Assembly: GCA_024280455.1 (NCBI GenBank)
Contig: JAJRQC010000167.1
Location: 1-64,000, forward strand
Source of the DNA: Deltaproteobacteria bacterium
GTDB taxonomy: Bacteria > Desulfobacterota > Desulfobulbia > Desulfobulbales > Desulfobulbaceae
Direction of reading: 5' to 3'
Length of the DNA stretch: 64,000 nt
Below, in pieces: positions 25,949 through 34,502 of this stretch; within the stretch, counting starts at the first letter, position 1; each line of letters starts with the position of its first letter. Both the position numbers and the translations under genes were made by a program. The notes under the pieces are model-generated. The model ran no database searches and was not told the DNA's origin. It saw only the letters and a list, made by a program, of their open reading frames with translations.

Positions 25949-26785
25949 TTAATAATGCAACAATGATCCCTCTTTCCGGGCAACCCGTAAACCAAAATAA
26001 ATGGAGCCTATACCGATTGTCAGTAAAACAACAGAAAAAACCAGCAGAATCAACAGCTGCGTCCGGATATCAGCAAGGGAAGCGCCGTTGAGCAGAACCT
26101 GACGCATGGCCTCCAGGCCATGGGTTATCGGCAGCAGGGCCGAAATCGGTTTCAGCCAGCCGGGCAGAACAGCAACCGGATACAGCACCCCCCCGAGCAG
26201 GCCGGAACTTACGGCAATAAGGCCGCTGATCGGACTGCCCTGCTTAAAAACCAGAATAAAGGTGGCGGAAAGAAGTCCAAGGCCGTAAAACGGCAACAAC
26301 GAGAGAAGAAAGGTCAGCAAAACCGTGCCCGGCCCGACAGCCTGGAAGTGTACGCCAAAGACCCAGGCCCCCAGAATAAAGTACCACACAATACGAAGAC
26401 TGGTCGCAAGCAGGGTGTACATATAGGAGGAGAACAAAATCGTCATTATCGACGTGGGGGTAACCAGCAGCGACTCCAGGGTGCCGACTACCTGGGCTGC
26501 ACGGATTTCACCGGCAAAGGTGTTGGTGGAGCTGACAAGGTAATCGGAGAAGGCAATACCGACAATTACAAAGGAGAAAAAATCACCGCCATAGGGTTGC
26601 AGAAACGAAATATTCTGACCGGAAAGCAGGTTGGAAAACAGTGAAAACATCAGGGTCGTCAGGAAAATCCCGGCACCCTGCAGAAAAAACTGGAGGCGAT
26701 AGCTCGTTGCCAGCTTGAAATCACGCACCAGGAAGGCAACCGGTTTAGCCAATACTTGAGAAAAAATGTTTCTACGTTTGCTCAT
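25949..26785 (-). CDS. ABC-2 type transporter permease
   Basis: 278 residues with six predicted membrane helices and the ABC-2 pattern: SNTFAGEIRAAQVVGTLESLLVTP region (around residues 85-110), then GLLGGVLYPVAVLPGWLKPIS. It follows the ATPase gene without a gap. With its partner it would export a small molecule, lipid or peptide. Its position just upstream of the lasso locus on the same strand makes lasso export or immunity a reasonable guess, but the repeat-filled gap weakens the link. Confidence 0.8.
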   Translation of the reverse strand: MSKRRNIFSQVLAKPVAFLVRDFKLATSYRLQFFLQGAGIFLTTLMFSLFSNLLSGQNISFLQPYGGDFFSFVIVGIAFSDYLVSSTNTFAGEIRAAQVVGTLESLLVTPTSIMTILFSSYMYTLLATSLRIVWYFILGAWVFGVHFQAVGPGTVLLTFLLSLLPFYGLGLLSATFILVFKQGSPISGLIAVSSGLLGGVLYPVAVLPGWLKPISALLPITHGLEAMRQVLLNGASLADIRTQLLILLVFSVVLLTIGIGSIYFGLRVARKEGSLLHY

Positions 26786-27766
26786 TCAACCGATTCCATT
26801 TTCTCTATCAATGATTTCAGTAAAGACCTCTTCCAGGGGACGTTCTATTTTCGCACACTCATACACCTTGATTCCAGCACCGGTCAAGGTCTTGATCGTG
26901 TCCGGAACTCTGTTTGAGTCCAACAGTACGGTGCAGGATTTCACTCCGTTTTCTACAGGTTCAAGCTCCCTGAAACTCGGATTCTCCTCAAGATCAGGTA
27001 AAAAAGCACTGAGTGCAAAACGATATGTCGCGCCCGTGCCCAGAACCTGTTTCATTGCTGCAGGTATTTCGTCCTCAATCACCCGGCCGTTATACAAAAT
27101 CACAATCCGGTCACAGAGTTCATCGGCCTCACTCAGGTTGTGCGTGCACCAGATAATGGTTTTTTTCTGCTCCCTTGCCAGGGTGTTCTTTGTAAACTGC
27201 AAAAGTTTTCCTGCCCCGATGGGATCAAGGCTGGATGTTGCCTCATCCAGGAGAAGAACGTCCGGATTTGCCAGCAGGGCCCTGGCAATGGCCAACCGTT
27301 GCCGCTGGCCGGCGGAATAGGACATAAACCGGAAGTCGGCCTTGTCGGAGATGCCGACAAGATCAAGCACCTCATTAATACGATCCGTCTTATATCGTCC
27401 ATACATATTGTAGAGACTTGCAAAAAAAGAGAGATTGTCCCGCCCGCTGAGCCGCCAGTAAAAGGTTCGGTCATTGGTACTCACCAGGCCGATCTTATGG
27501 CGGATACAATGGGCCTGCGTCTCAAGATCTAAACCGGTGATGGATCCCGAGCCGCTGTCGGGAGAGACAAGCGTGGCCAGAATCTTTATCAGGGTTGTTT
27601 TACCCGCCCCATTGGGGCCGAGTAACCCCAGGATTTCCCCTTCATGGACTGCTAACGAAACGTCTTCCAGCGCCTGAACCCGCCTGGTCTTCCGCAACAG
27701 AACCGATTTCCAGGTTCGTTCCGTAAATGACTTGGAAATGTTTTCAAGTTGAATAACAGGCGGCAT
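26786..27766 (-). CDS. ABC transporter ATP-binding protein
   Basis: 326 residues: Walker A LLGPNGAGKTTLIKIL near residue 52, signature SYSAGQRQRLAIARALL near 150 (SAGQR in place of SGGQ), Walker B VLLLDEATSSLD, and an H-loop in IIWCTHNLSEADELCD. A C-terminal extension of about 90 residues is typical of DrrA-like exporters. It forms a two-gene exporter with the following permease. Confidence 0.85.
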   Translation of the reverse strand: MPPVIQLENISKSFTERTWKSVLLRKTRRVQALEDVSLAVHEGEILGLLGPNGAGKTTLIKILATLVSPDSGSGSITGLDLETQAHCIRHKIGLVSTNDRTFYWRLSGRDNLSFFASLYNMYGRYKTDRINEVLDLVGISDKADFRFMSYSAGQRQRLAIARALLANPDVLLLDEATSSLDPIGAGKLLQFTKNTLAREQKKTIIWCTHNLSEADELCDRIVILYNGRVIEDEIPAAMKQVLGTGATYRFALSAFLPDLEENPSFRELEPVENGVKSCTVLLDSNRVPDTIKTLTGAGIKVYECAKIERPLEEVFTEIIDRENGIG

Positions 27767-27850
27767 GACAATTTTTCAGAGATTTTTCTTCATACGGTTT
27801 CTTTGCATTCCTACAAGTGGGGTCAGAGTAAAATTATTTGACCAGTTCCC

Positions 27851-27902
27851 GGGACGGTATACTTAATTCACCTAAATCCGGCGGGATTGAGTATCCCCGG
27901 AA
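27851..27902. repeat. REP-like palindromic repeat, copy 1
   Basis: GGGACGGTATACTTAATTC, then CCTAAATCCG and ATTGAGTATCCCCGG. Related copies are at 33555-33604 and 34374-34430. The preceding GTGGGGTCAGAGTAAAATT may belong to the same REP-type family. Confidence 0.6.
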
Positions 27903-28061
27903 TTCCCGAAATTCCTTGGGTTTCTTTCAGAGCGTTACCTTCCTTTGCAAAACTATTGAGCAGCCCTTTGCTCGTACACCAAGTTGCTGCTGTATCTTTT
28001 CAGCAAAGCCTTCTCAAGGATTATCAATACACTGTTCATGGTAAGTAAAGGCTAAGGGAAA

Positions 28062-28319
28062 TTATGGGGGATGGGGTAAATGTTCACTTAGCCACATTTT
28101 CATTAATGATTGATATGGGACATCTCGCTTGTTTGCTTCCACTTTAATTTGGGCTAACATCGATTCCGGCAGCCTTAAAGAGATTGCTTTGGTTGTTGGT
28201 TTTAAACTGGGAAAGACTGCAAGCTTTGCCTGGTTCCAATCAAGGTAGTCACTTGAATCATTTTTTTCCCAAAAAGCCCTTTCTTCTAATTCTGATGTGA
28301 ACTCAGGAATTTTTTTCAT
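28062..28319 (-). CDS. BrnA-like ribbon-helix-helix antitoxin
   Basis: 85 residues. The C-terminal half AISLRLPESMLAQIKVEANK reads as a ribbon-helix-helix DNA-binding domain followed by PYQSLMKMWLSE; the N-terminal half would wrap the toxin. It overlaps the toxin gene by 4 bp, toxin first, the usual BrnT-BrnA order. It probably represses the pair through the palindrome over the promoter at 28601-28621. Confidence 0.75.
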   Translation of the reverse strand: MKKIPEFTSELEERAFWEKNDSSDYLDWNQAKLAVFPSLKPTTKAISLRLPESMLAQIKVEANKRDVPYQSLMKMWLSEHLPHPP

Positions 28320-28597
28320 AACTCTCTCTCCTTTTTATGCATTGGTCGAGCTGAGATTACTCTGATCTGATTTTTTCGAATTGTGAAGGTTATGTGTAAT
28401 TTTCGATTGTTATCAGTTCTGCCCAAAGCATGATATCTTCTTTCTTTTTGTGAATGGGCTTTATCTTCAAGTAACAATAATGGTAGATTAAAAAATACTT
28501 GCTCTGCTTCTACCTGCGAAGCATTGTGCTTGTCAGAGCTTTCACGTTCGTTCCCGTGATCCCACTGGAACTGCTTGGGTTCTATTATTTCCACCAT
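28316..28597 (-). CDS. BrnT-like ribonuclease toxin
   Basis: 93 residues with the BrnT layout: FQWDHGNERESSDKHNAS near the start, then VFFNLPLLLLEDKAHSQKERRYHALG and the C-terminal VISARPMHKKERE, which carries the conserved basic residues of the RelE-like active site. It is predicted to cleave RNA when free of its antitoxin. Confidence 0.75.
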   Translation of the reverse strand: MVEIIEPKQFQWDHGNERESSDKHNASQVEAEQVFFNLPLLLLEDKAHSQKERRYHALGRTDNNRKLHITFTIRKNQIRVISARPMHKKEREL

Positions 28598-28600
28598 GAT

Positions 28601-28632
28601 TGTATATTAATGCAATATACATCAAATGTCAA
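28601..28632 (-). promoter_or_regulatory. Promoter with overlapping operator of brnT-brnA
   Basis: Minus-strand TTGACA (28632-28627), a 17-bp spacer and TAATAT (28609-28604) precede the toxin ATG by only 6 bp. A perfect inverted repeat TGTATATT-N5-AATATACA (28601-28621) covers the -10 box, the expected place for autorepression by the antitoxin. Confidence 0.75.
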
Positions 28633-28719
28633 TTGTCTGGGAAAAGAGTGGGATAAGAGGTAGAGTAGAACACTGGTTTGGCAGGTTTCCACTGGATCTT
28701 TTATAACGCCTCGCCGCAC

Positions 28720-28815
28720 GCGGCTACTACGTATTCCAGAGCCCTTTCCTCCCCAATGCCCCCTCATCAAACCGTGCGTACGGTTCTCCCGTATACGGCT
28801 TTCCGATGTCCTTCA
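28720..28815 (-). mobile_element. Group II intron 3' end remnant (domain V region)
   Basis: On the minus strand the sequence runs AAAGCCGTATACGGGAGAAC and then CGTACGCACGGTTTGATGAG, a pattern I recognise from the domain V hairpin and flank of bacterial group II introns, followed by GGGGCATTGGGGAGG. No reverse-transcriptase ORF remains upstream, so this is a truncated relic. Confidence 0.6.
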
Positions 28816-29251
28816 GTGTAAAGCTTGCACATGTTTCCATTTAGCCCAACCTTGTGAGCACTTTTCATGAATTGTTATAATTTCAACATATTATCGTGAT
28901 GGCAAATGGCTGTCTGGCACTACATCTTTTTATTTTGTTGTTTTTTGTCAAAATGTTACGGGCAGAAAAATTTCGTATGGCACTACACTGGCCTTTTTTT
29001 ATAACATATTATAATTAAAAGAATTTATTTTTTCTCTTTTATGAGAAACCTTCCCTACAGAGCAAATTGGGAATCAATCACAAAAAATTGGGTTAGCACA
29101 TCCCCACCATTCCTAACCAAGACATAACAAATATCTGATCAAAACATTACATACCTGTGGCACTATCCAGTGCGATATCATGATCGGGTTGGTACGTCTT
29201 TGAGACGCTAATGACCCCTGAAACCTCACAACAGGAACACAGGAGAAAGGA

Positions 29252-30742
29252 ATGAAGAAAACAATTATCTTGAGTATCGGCCTTGCCTTTTTAAGCACTT
29301 CGGCACTGGCAGAACTCCCCCAACAGGACAACAGCTGGTATCGAGATGCCCAGAAGGTCCTCAAGGAAAAGATGGCACGAAGCCCTATCACCACACGAGC
29401 CAAGAACGTCATCCTCTTTGTGGCCGATGGTAATGGGGTGGCCAGCAACTATGCGACCCGCCTCTACATGGGCCAAAAAGCCGGAGGATATGGTGACGAC
29501 TTCACCCTCCCCCGAGAGCAATTCCCCTACCTGGCCCTCAGCAAGATTTACAATAGCAATGCCCAGACCCCGGATAGTGCCGGGACCGCCACGGCCATGA
29601 ACAGCGGAGTAAAAACCAAGGCCGGAGTTCTTGGTATCTCTGCTGCGGCGCGTCGTGGCAGTTGTGAGGACGTCAAAGCAGCCAGCGTCGAGTCTTTTGG
29701 GGAACTGATGCATTCCGAAGGCAAGTCGGTTGGCTTTGTCACCACCACCCGCATCACCCACGCAACCCCTGCTGCCGGATATGCCCATTCAGGCGATCGC
29801 AACTGGGAAGACGATTCCAAGATTCCTGAAGGCTGTGACCAAAAAGATATCGCAACCCAACTCTACGACAAGCTCGTGGACGGAGAGGTCGATCTTGCCA
29901 TGGGCGGCGGGCGCCGTCATTTTATTCCCAAGGAAACCGTAGGGGAGGAGGGCAAGAAGGGCAAGCGCAAGGATGGCCGTAACCTCATCGCCGAGGCCAA
30001 GGTCAAAGAGGTCCAATATGCCTGGGACGATCGGACCTTTGCCCAACTCAACCTAGACGGCACAACCCCCATTCTGGGCCTCTTTGCAAGCTCCCACATG
30101 AAATATGAGCATGATCGTAGCGGAGAGCCGTCACTGGCCGAAATGACCGAGGCCAGCATCAAACAATTGTCACAAAACAAAAAGGGCTACTACCTCCTCA
30201 TCGAGGGCGGTCGAGTCGACCATGCCAACCATAACGGCAATGCCTACCGGACCGTTACCGATAACGAGGCATTTTCCAAGGCCGTGGCCAAGGCCGTACA
30301 GATGACCTCCGACGAGGATACCTTAATCATCGTCACCGCCGACCACGGCCATGGAATGGCCATGAACGGTTACTGCGGTCGCGGCTCTGATATCCTGGGC
30401 CTCTGCTACAAGATCGATAAAGACGGAGAAAGACATCTCGACTCCCCGAACCTCGGCGATGACGGCAAGCCTTACACGGTCATTGGCTATCTCAACGGAC
30501 CCGGCTCCATCTTGAAGAAAGGGGCAGACGGTACATATACAGGGAGCCGGCCTGACCTGACCCAAGAACAAGCAACAGATCCCGATTATCTTCAACAGTC
30601 TCTGATTCCCAAATCATCTGAGAGCCACTCCGGTGCCGATGTGGCCATATACGCCCGTGGCCCCTGGGCCCAACTCTTTGATGGCACCGTGGAACAGAAT
30701 TATATCTACCACGTGATGAACCAGGCAGTTCATGCCAAATAG
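29252..30742 (+). CDS. phoA: Alkaline phosphatase (PhoA family), secreted
   Basis: Periplasmic phosphomonoesterase. A signal peptide (MKKTIILSIGLAFLSTSALA) is followed by a 476-residue mature enzyme with VILFVADGNGV (first metal Asp), the nucleophile motif TPDSAGTATAM, THATPAAGYAHSGDR, IEGGRVDHANHNGNA with metal ligands, and VTADHGHGM. The late HSGADVAIYARGPWA matches the last metal His. It begins a plus-strand block with a DUF3299-like protein and an ABC transporter. AGGAGAAAGG precedes the ATG. Confidence 0.9.
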   Translation: MKKTIILSIGLAFLSTSALAELPQQDNSWYRDAQKVLKEKMARSPITTRAKNVILFVADGNGVASNYATRLYMGQKAGGYGDDFTLPREQFPYLALSKIYNSNAQTPDSAGTATAMNSGVKTKAGVLGISAAARRGSCEDVKAASVESFGELMHSEGKSVGFVTTTRITHATPAAGYAHSGDRNWEDDSKIPEGCDQKDIATQLYDKLVDGEVDLAMGGGRRHFIPKETVGEEGKKGKRKDGRNLIAEAKVKEVQYAWDDRTFAQLNLDGTTPILGLFASSHMKYEHDRSGEPSLAEMTEASIKQLSQNKKGYYLLIEGGRVDHANHNGNAYRTVTDNEAFSKAVAKAVQMTSDEDTLIIVTADHGHGMAMNGYCGRGSDILGLCYKIDKDGERHLDSPNLGDDGKPYTVIGYLNGPGSILKKGADGTYTGSRPDLTQEQATDPDYLQQSLIPKSSESHSGADVAIYARGPWAQLFDGTVEQNYIYHVMNQAVHAK

Positions 30743-30870
30743 ACCCTAGAGTCTGCTCCCCACCTCTCTGTAAAGAGGCCATGGGGTGAGGAGTAGTGCC
30801 TAGGAATTTTGCGGCCGTTCAACCCTAGCAATCCATGCCCTACAACTTGGCCCACCAAGGAACGCTCACC

Positions 30871-31359
30871 ATGAGCTTACCCTGGTGGTCCTCCCTACGG
30901 AGACACACAACTCCCATGAACCCCTTCCTCAACCGCAGGATATTCCTCAGCACCATGGTGGCAATCTCGGCCCTTGCCCTCTTCCCCGGAGGGGTCACAG
31001 GCGCCGATGCCATCAAGATGCGCCAACTCTACAATAAGGATCTCTCCTTCTCAAAGCTTGCCCTCACGTTGGCGGACAGTCGTATTACGGTGCAGGGATT
31101 CATGGCCCCTCCCCTAAAGGCCAACGCCTCTTTCTTTGTACTCACCAAGATGCCCATGGCCGTCTGCCCCTTCTGTGAAACAGATGCCGACTGGCCCGAT
31201 GACATCTTGGCCATCTACACCAAACGTGTCACCCGGATCATTGCCTTCAACATCGGCATTCAGGTCCGTGGCATCTTAAAGCTTGGAAGCTACACCGACC
31301 CTGACAACGGTTTTGTCAGCCAGATACGACTCGTCGATGCCAACTACACTAGGCAATAG
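30871..31359 (+). CDS. DUF3299-like exported protein
   Basis: About 162 residues. The N-terminus has a twin-arginine-like segment NRRIFLSTMVAISALALFPG, and two tatA genes occur elsewhere in this window. The mature part carries ITVQGFMAPPLKANASFFVL and MAVCPFCETDADWPDD with a CxxC pair, resembling DUF3299 proteins that accompany LolD/MacB-like transporters. Function is unknown; metal binding by the CxxC is possible. I chose ATG 30871 because AAGGAA lies 8 bases before it; ATG 30916 is an alternative. Confidence 0.6.
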   Translation: MSLPWWSSLRRHTTPMNPFLNRRIFLSTMVAISALALFPGGVTGADAIKMRQLYNKDLSFSKLALTLADSRITVQGFMAPPLKANASFFVLTKMPMAVCPFCETDADWPDDILAIYTKRVTRIIAFNIGIQVRGILKLGSYTDPDNGFVSQIRLVDANYTRQ

Positions 31360-31360
31360 C

Positions 31361-32053
31361 ATGCTTCCCCTTCATATCAGTGACATGGTCATCAAGGGTG
31401 AGGACGGGTACGTCATGCTGGCTATCCCCCTCCTGGATATAGCCCCAGGTGCCAAAATTGGTGTGCGGGGGCCCTCAGGTGCCGGGAAATCAACCTTGCT
31501 CCATCTCCTGACCGGTCTCATCCTTCCTTGTTCTGGCAGCATCCGTTGGGGAACAACCGTTATCAACCTCCTTAGCGAGACCCAACGAGACACCTTTAGA
31601 CGCCAAAATTTCGGCCTCATTTTTCAGGATTTTCTCCTCTTTGAAGAGCTAACGGCCTTGGCCAATGCCAGCATTGCTGCCCGTTTTTCCTCTCCGGCAC
31701 TACGCCCTCTCATCCTCAAGAGGGCAGCGGACTCTCTGCAACGATTCGGACTCCCCTTGGGGACCAGGGGAGTCGACACATTTTCCGGTGGTGAACGACA
31801 ACGGGTAGCCGTGGCCAGGGCCCTGGCAACAGATCCTGGCGTCATCATAGCCGACGAACCTACCGCCGCACTCGACCGAGAAAGTGCCGACCGCTTACTC
31901 GCCGACCTCCTGGCCGTGACCGATCAGGCCGGCAAGACCTTGATCATGGTCTCCCACGACCCCAAGGCCCTGGAACATATGGATCAGATTATCCTCATCA
32001 AAGACGGTCAAGTCTGCCTCTCCCCCGAAGACATGGAGCCTAGAAGACCATGA
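31361..32053 (+). CDS. ABC transporter ATP-binding protein (LolD/MacB type)
   Basis: 230 residues with Walker A GPSGAGKSTLLHLLTG near residue 37, Q-loop FGLIFQDFLLFEELTA, signature FSGGERQRVAVARALA, Walker B GVIIADEPTAALD and MVSHDP H-loop. This is the ATPase type of mechanotransmission transporters that act on lipoproteins or periplasmic substrates. It starts 1 bp after the DUF3299-like gene and overlaps the permease gene by 4 bp. Confidence 0.85.
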   Translation: MLPLHISDMVIKGEDGYVMLAIPLLDIAPGAKIGVRGPSGAGKSTLLHLLTGLILPCSGSIRWGTTVINLLSETQRDTFRRQNFGLIFQDFLLFEELTALANASIAARFSSPALRPLILKRAADSLQRFGLPLGTRGVDTFSGGERQRVAVARALATDPGVIIADEPTAALDRESADRLLADLLAVTDQAGKTLIMVSHDPKALEHMDQIILIKDGQVCLSPEDMEPRRP

Positions 32054-33366
32054 TGCCTGAGCTCTGGCAGAGATTTTCAGCAGGCACCCAGGACAGTATC
32101 TTTCTCATTGCCCTTCTCCTGCCGGTCCTTTTGCTCGGAATACGTGTCCTCCATGGCTTCCAGCCCTGGCACCTTGTCTTCTCCCTACTGTGGCGCTACC
32201 ACTGGACAAATCTTCTCCTTGTGAGTCTGATGGCCTTGTCGGTGGGACTTGGTACGGCCTTGATCGCCCAGGAACGTGGGCTTCGAGTAGGGATGGCCCA
32301 GGCCGCTGACAAGTTTGATCTCATCATCTCAGCCCCCGGGAGTCGAGTCGATATGATGCTGGCGGTGGTCTATCTGCAGCCCCTTGATGTCCCACTCCTC
32401 GATGGCACGATTATGGAAGAGCTGGCCCAGGACCCCTTAGTGGCCATGGCCACTCCCATTGCCTACGGGGACTCTTTCAAGAGCCATCCACTCATAGGAT
32501 CCACCAAGGCCTTCATCACCCACCTCAGCGGTGAGCTTACGGAAGGACATTTTTTTAAGACGACCCGAGAGGCCGTAGTCGGATCCCGAGTCCCCCTCGA
32601 CATGGGCCAGACATTCATCCCGGCCCACGGACAAGGCCTAGAAAATCCAGACCATACGCACCACGATACCGAGATCCAAGTCGTGGGAAAGATGCCCATG
32701 ACCGGTAGCCCATGGGATAACGCTATTATGATACCGATTGAGGGGGTCTGGGAGATGCATGGGCTAGGATTGGGCCACGCCCCAGGGCAGAACGATCATC
32801 TTGGGCCCCCTTTTGACCCAAAGCTCTTCCCCGGAACCCCTGCCATTGTTGTTCAGGCCACCAAATTATGGGCAAACTATGCCCTCGCCTCGAAATACAC
32901 CCGTGACGATTCCATGGCCTTTTTCCCTGGCACGGTCCTGGCCAGACTCTACAGCCTCGGTGCCGATATCCGTCAGGTAATGTCCCTTATGGCCAGCCTC
33001 TCCCAACTCTTGGTCGCCGCAGGGGTCATATCAGGTCTGGTGGTTCTCTCAAAACTCTTCTCGCGTCGTTTTGCCCTACTCCGCGCCATTGGTGCCCCAC
33101 GACGCTTTATCTTTGCCGTTATGTGGGGCTATACCACTATCTTGATGGCCGCCGGCTCCCTGGCAGGAATTCTTATCGGCTCCCTGGCCACGACCATACT
33201 CTCTGAAATCATTACCAGACGCACCGATATCCTGGTCAAGACCTGGCTCAGTTGGCCTGAACTACACCTCGTGGCTGGATTTTTCAGCATCACCGTCTTC
33301 CTCGCCCTTATTCCGGCCTCCATTGCCTTCCGCCAACCAGTGGTGGACAATCTTCGAGCCCAGTAA
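32050..33366 (+). CDS. ABC transporter permease (FtsX/MacB-like)
   Basis: 438 residues: a first membrane helix near the N-terminus and another near 58-75, a large periplasmic domain (about 80-300), then three C-terminal helices containing the FtsX-like segment LFSRRFALLRAIGAPRRFIF. The layout fits a type VII transporter that moves material in the periplasm rather than across the inner membrane. It is cotranscribed with the ATPase and the DUF3299-like protein. Confidence 0.8.
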   Translation: MMPELWQRFSAGTQDSIFLIALLLPVLLLGIRVLHGFQPWHLVFSLLWRYHWTNLLLVSLMALSVGLGTALIAQERGLRVGMAQAADKFDLIISAPGSRVDMMLAVVYLQPLDVPLLDGTIMEELAQDPLVAMATPIAYGDSFKSHPLIGSTKAFITHLSGELTEGHFFKTTREAVVGSRVPLDMGQTFIPAHGQGLENPDHTHHDTEIQVVGKMPMTGSPWDNAIMIPIEGVWEMHGLGLGHAPGQNDHLGPPFDPKLFPGTPAIVVQATKLWANYALASKYTRDDSMAFFPGTVLARLYSLGADIRQVMSLMASLSQLLVAAGVISGLVVLSKLFSRRFALLRAIGAPRRFIFAVMWGYTTILMAAGSLAGILIGSLATTILSEIITRRTDILVKTWLSWPELHLVAGFFSITVFLALIPASIAFRQPVVDNLRAQ

Positions 33367-33554
33367 GAGGTCTCCCCTACCCCACTCCACTAAGAATTTT
33401 TATTGACTTCAGTACCCAAAAATTATACAAAAAAAATAGAGTGATAATTACTATTAGCCAATTGTCTCTGGACTATCACCTTGCCTCAAAACAACAAAAG
33501 AACAGGATAGGGGATTCCAGATATTCCGGAGCAGTTCCCAGGACGCAGTTCCCA

Positions 33555-33604
33555 GGACGGTATACTTAATTCACCCTAAATCAGGCCGAATTGAGTATCC
33601 CCGG
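33555..33604. repeat. REP-like palindromic repeat, copy 2
   Basis: GGACGGTATACTTAATTCAC, then CCTAAATCAG and GAATTGAGTATCCCCGG. Near-identical to copies 1 and 3. Confidence 0.6.
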
Positions 33605-33738
33605 ATCACTGGCCCGCCGGGAACAGGCACTTGACTGGCCGAAGTTGATAAAGGTGGCTGAACGATAACGCCTCCGAAGCCCTGCGGGACTAGTGCAACC
33701 GATGGTTATAATGCGCCTTTTTAATCTAGCGACTATGA

Positions 33739-33788
33739 TTGACACCAACAAGCACCTGTTGTACAATATGGACACAAAGTACAACAGG
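33739..33788 (+). promoter_or_regulatory. Promoter and operator of the Phd/RelE-type module
   Basis: TTGACA (33739-33744), a 17-bp spacer and TACAAT (33762-33767). A perfect 10-bp inverted repeat CCTGTTGTAC / GTACAACAGG (33755-33764 and 33779-33788) flanks the -10 box and start region, as expected for antitoxin autoregulation. Confidence 0.75.
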
Positions 33789-33798
33789 GAGGTGATGT

Positions 33799-34050
33799 AT
33801 GACCACAACGATTTCTACCGCAGATGCCAGAAAAAATTTTGCTGATATTGTTAACAAAGTTGCTTACGGCAAAGAACCTATTGTCTTGACCCGGAGAGGA
33901 CAAAAAATTGCCGCTTTGGTTTCTATAGATGAGCTTGAATTGCTTCAACAGATTGAAGACCATATTGACATTGAAGATGCGAAAAAAGCTCTTGCAGAAC
34001 CAGATGAGAACATTTCCGACAAAGAAGTTTGGAAGCAACTGGGACTTTAA
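33799..34050 (+). CDS. Phd/YefM-family antitoxin
   Basis: 83 residues with the family start TTISTADARKNFADIVNKV and VLTRRGQKIAALVSIDELE, the DNA-binding part. The acidic C-terminus (DIEDAKKALAEPDENISDKE) would neutralise a RelE/ParE-type toxin. GGAGGTGAT precedes the ATG. The partner gene, 3 bp downstream, is frameshifted, so this antitoxin may now be an orphan. Confidence 0.8.
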   Translation: MTTTISTADARKNFADIVNKVAYGKEPIVLTRRGQKIAALVSIDELELLQQIEDHIDIEDAKKALAEPDENISDKEVWKQLGL

Positions 34051-34053
34051 CAT

Positions 34054-34319
34054 ATGCGGTATTCTGTAGAATTTCGCCCTTCTGTGCCGAAAAGTTTGAA
34101 ACGATTTCCCAAAAAGGATTTGGTACGAATTAAAAAAAAGTTGAAGATCTTGCCGCCAATTTGCCAGACCCAAATATAACCAGGATGAAGGGGAATAATT
34201 CTTTTCATAAAGTTCGATCTGGCAATTACCGTATAATATATGAAATTCATGACGATAAATGGGTTATTTTGATTATAAAAGTCGGGTACAGAAAAGACGT
34301 TTACAAAAAACTCTCTTAA
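34054..34319 (+). pseudogene. RelE/ParE-type toxin with a frameshift in an A8 run
   Basis: The first frame reads MRYSVEFRPSVPKSLKRFPK up to an eight-A run at 34132-34139 and then stops at about 34179. If one A is added, translation continues with EDLAANLPDPNITRMKGNN, FHKVRSGNYRIIYEIHDD and VGYRKDVYKKLS to 34319, a complete RelE-like C-terminus. This may be an inactivating deletion, polymerase slippage that restores the frame in some transcripts, or a sequencing error in the homopolymer. Confidence 0.75.
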
Positions 34320-34373
34320 ATACTCCTTCCCGTTTGTCCTTCATCAAACGTAACTATTCAGCGCACAATTTCC

Positions 34374-34430
34374 GGGACGGTATACTTAATTCTCCTAAAT
34401 CCGACTGAATTAAGTATCCTGTCCCCGGAA
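34374..34430. repeat. REP-like palindromic repeat, copy 3
   Basis: Best hairpin of the three copies: TACTTAATTC and GAATTAAGTA form a 10-bp stem, with GGGAC and GTCCC extending it across a small mismatch. It follows the frameshifted toxin gene. Confidence 0.6.
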
Positions 34431-34502
34431 CTCGCCGGAACTCCATAAAAAGGTATCTAAAAGGATTCACCATCCTGAAAATAATGAAACAGCAGAAGAG
34501 AG

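Larger units (their letters stand above)
28598..29251. other. Intergenic region with a group II intron remnant
   Basis: Besides the toxin promoter and the intron remnant (28720-28815) I see an AT-rich stretch of about 430 bp before the phosphatase gene with no ORF of note. I could not find a convincing Pho box. Confidence 0.5.
33367..33798. other. Intergenic region before the Phd/RelE-type module
   Basis: Holds REP-like copy 2 (33555-33604) and the toxin-antitoxin promoter/operator (33739-33788). Nothing else coding is visible. Confidence 0.6.

Noticed and set aside
29000-29251. Pho box upstream of the alkaline phosphatase gene
   Set aside because: I looked for repeated CTGTCAT-type heptamers and found none convincing.
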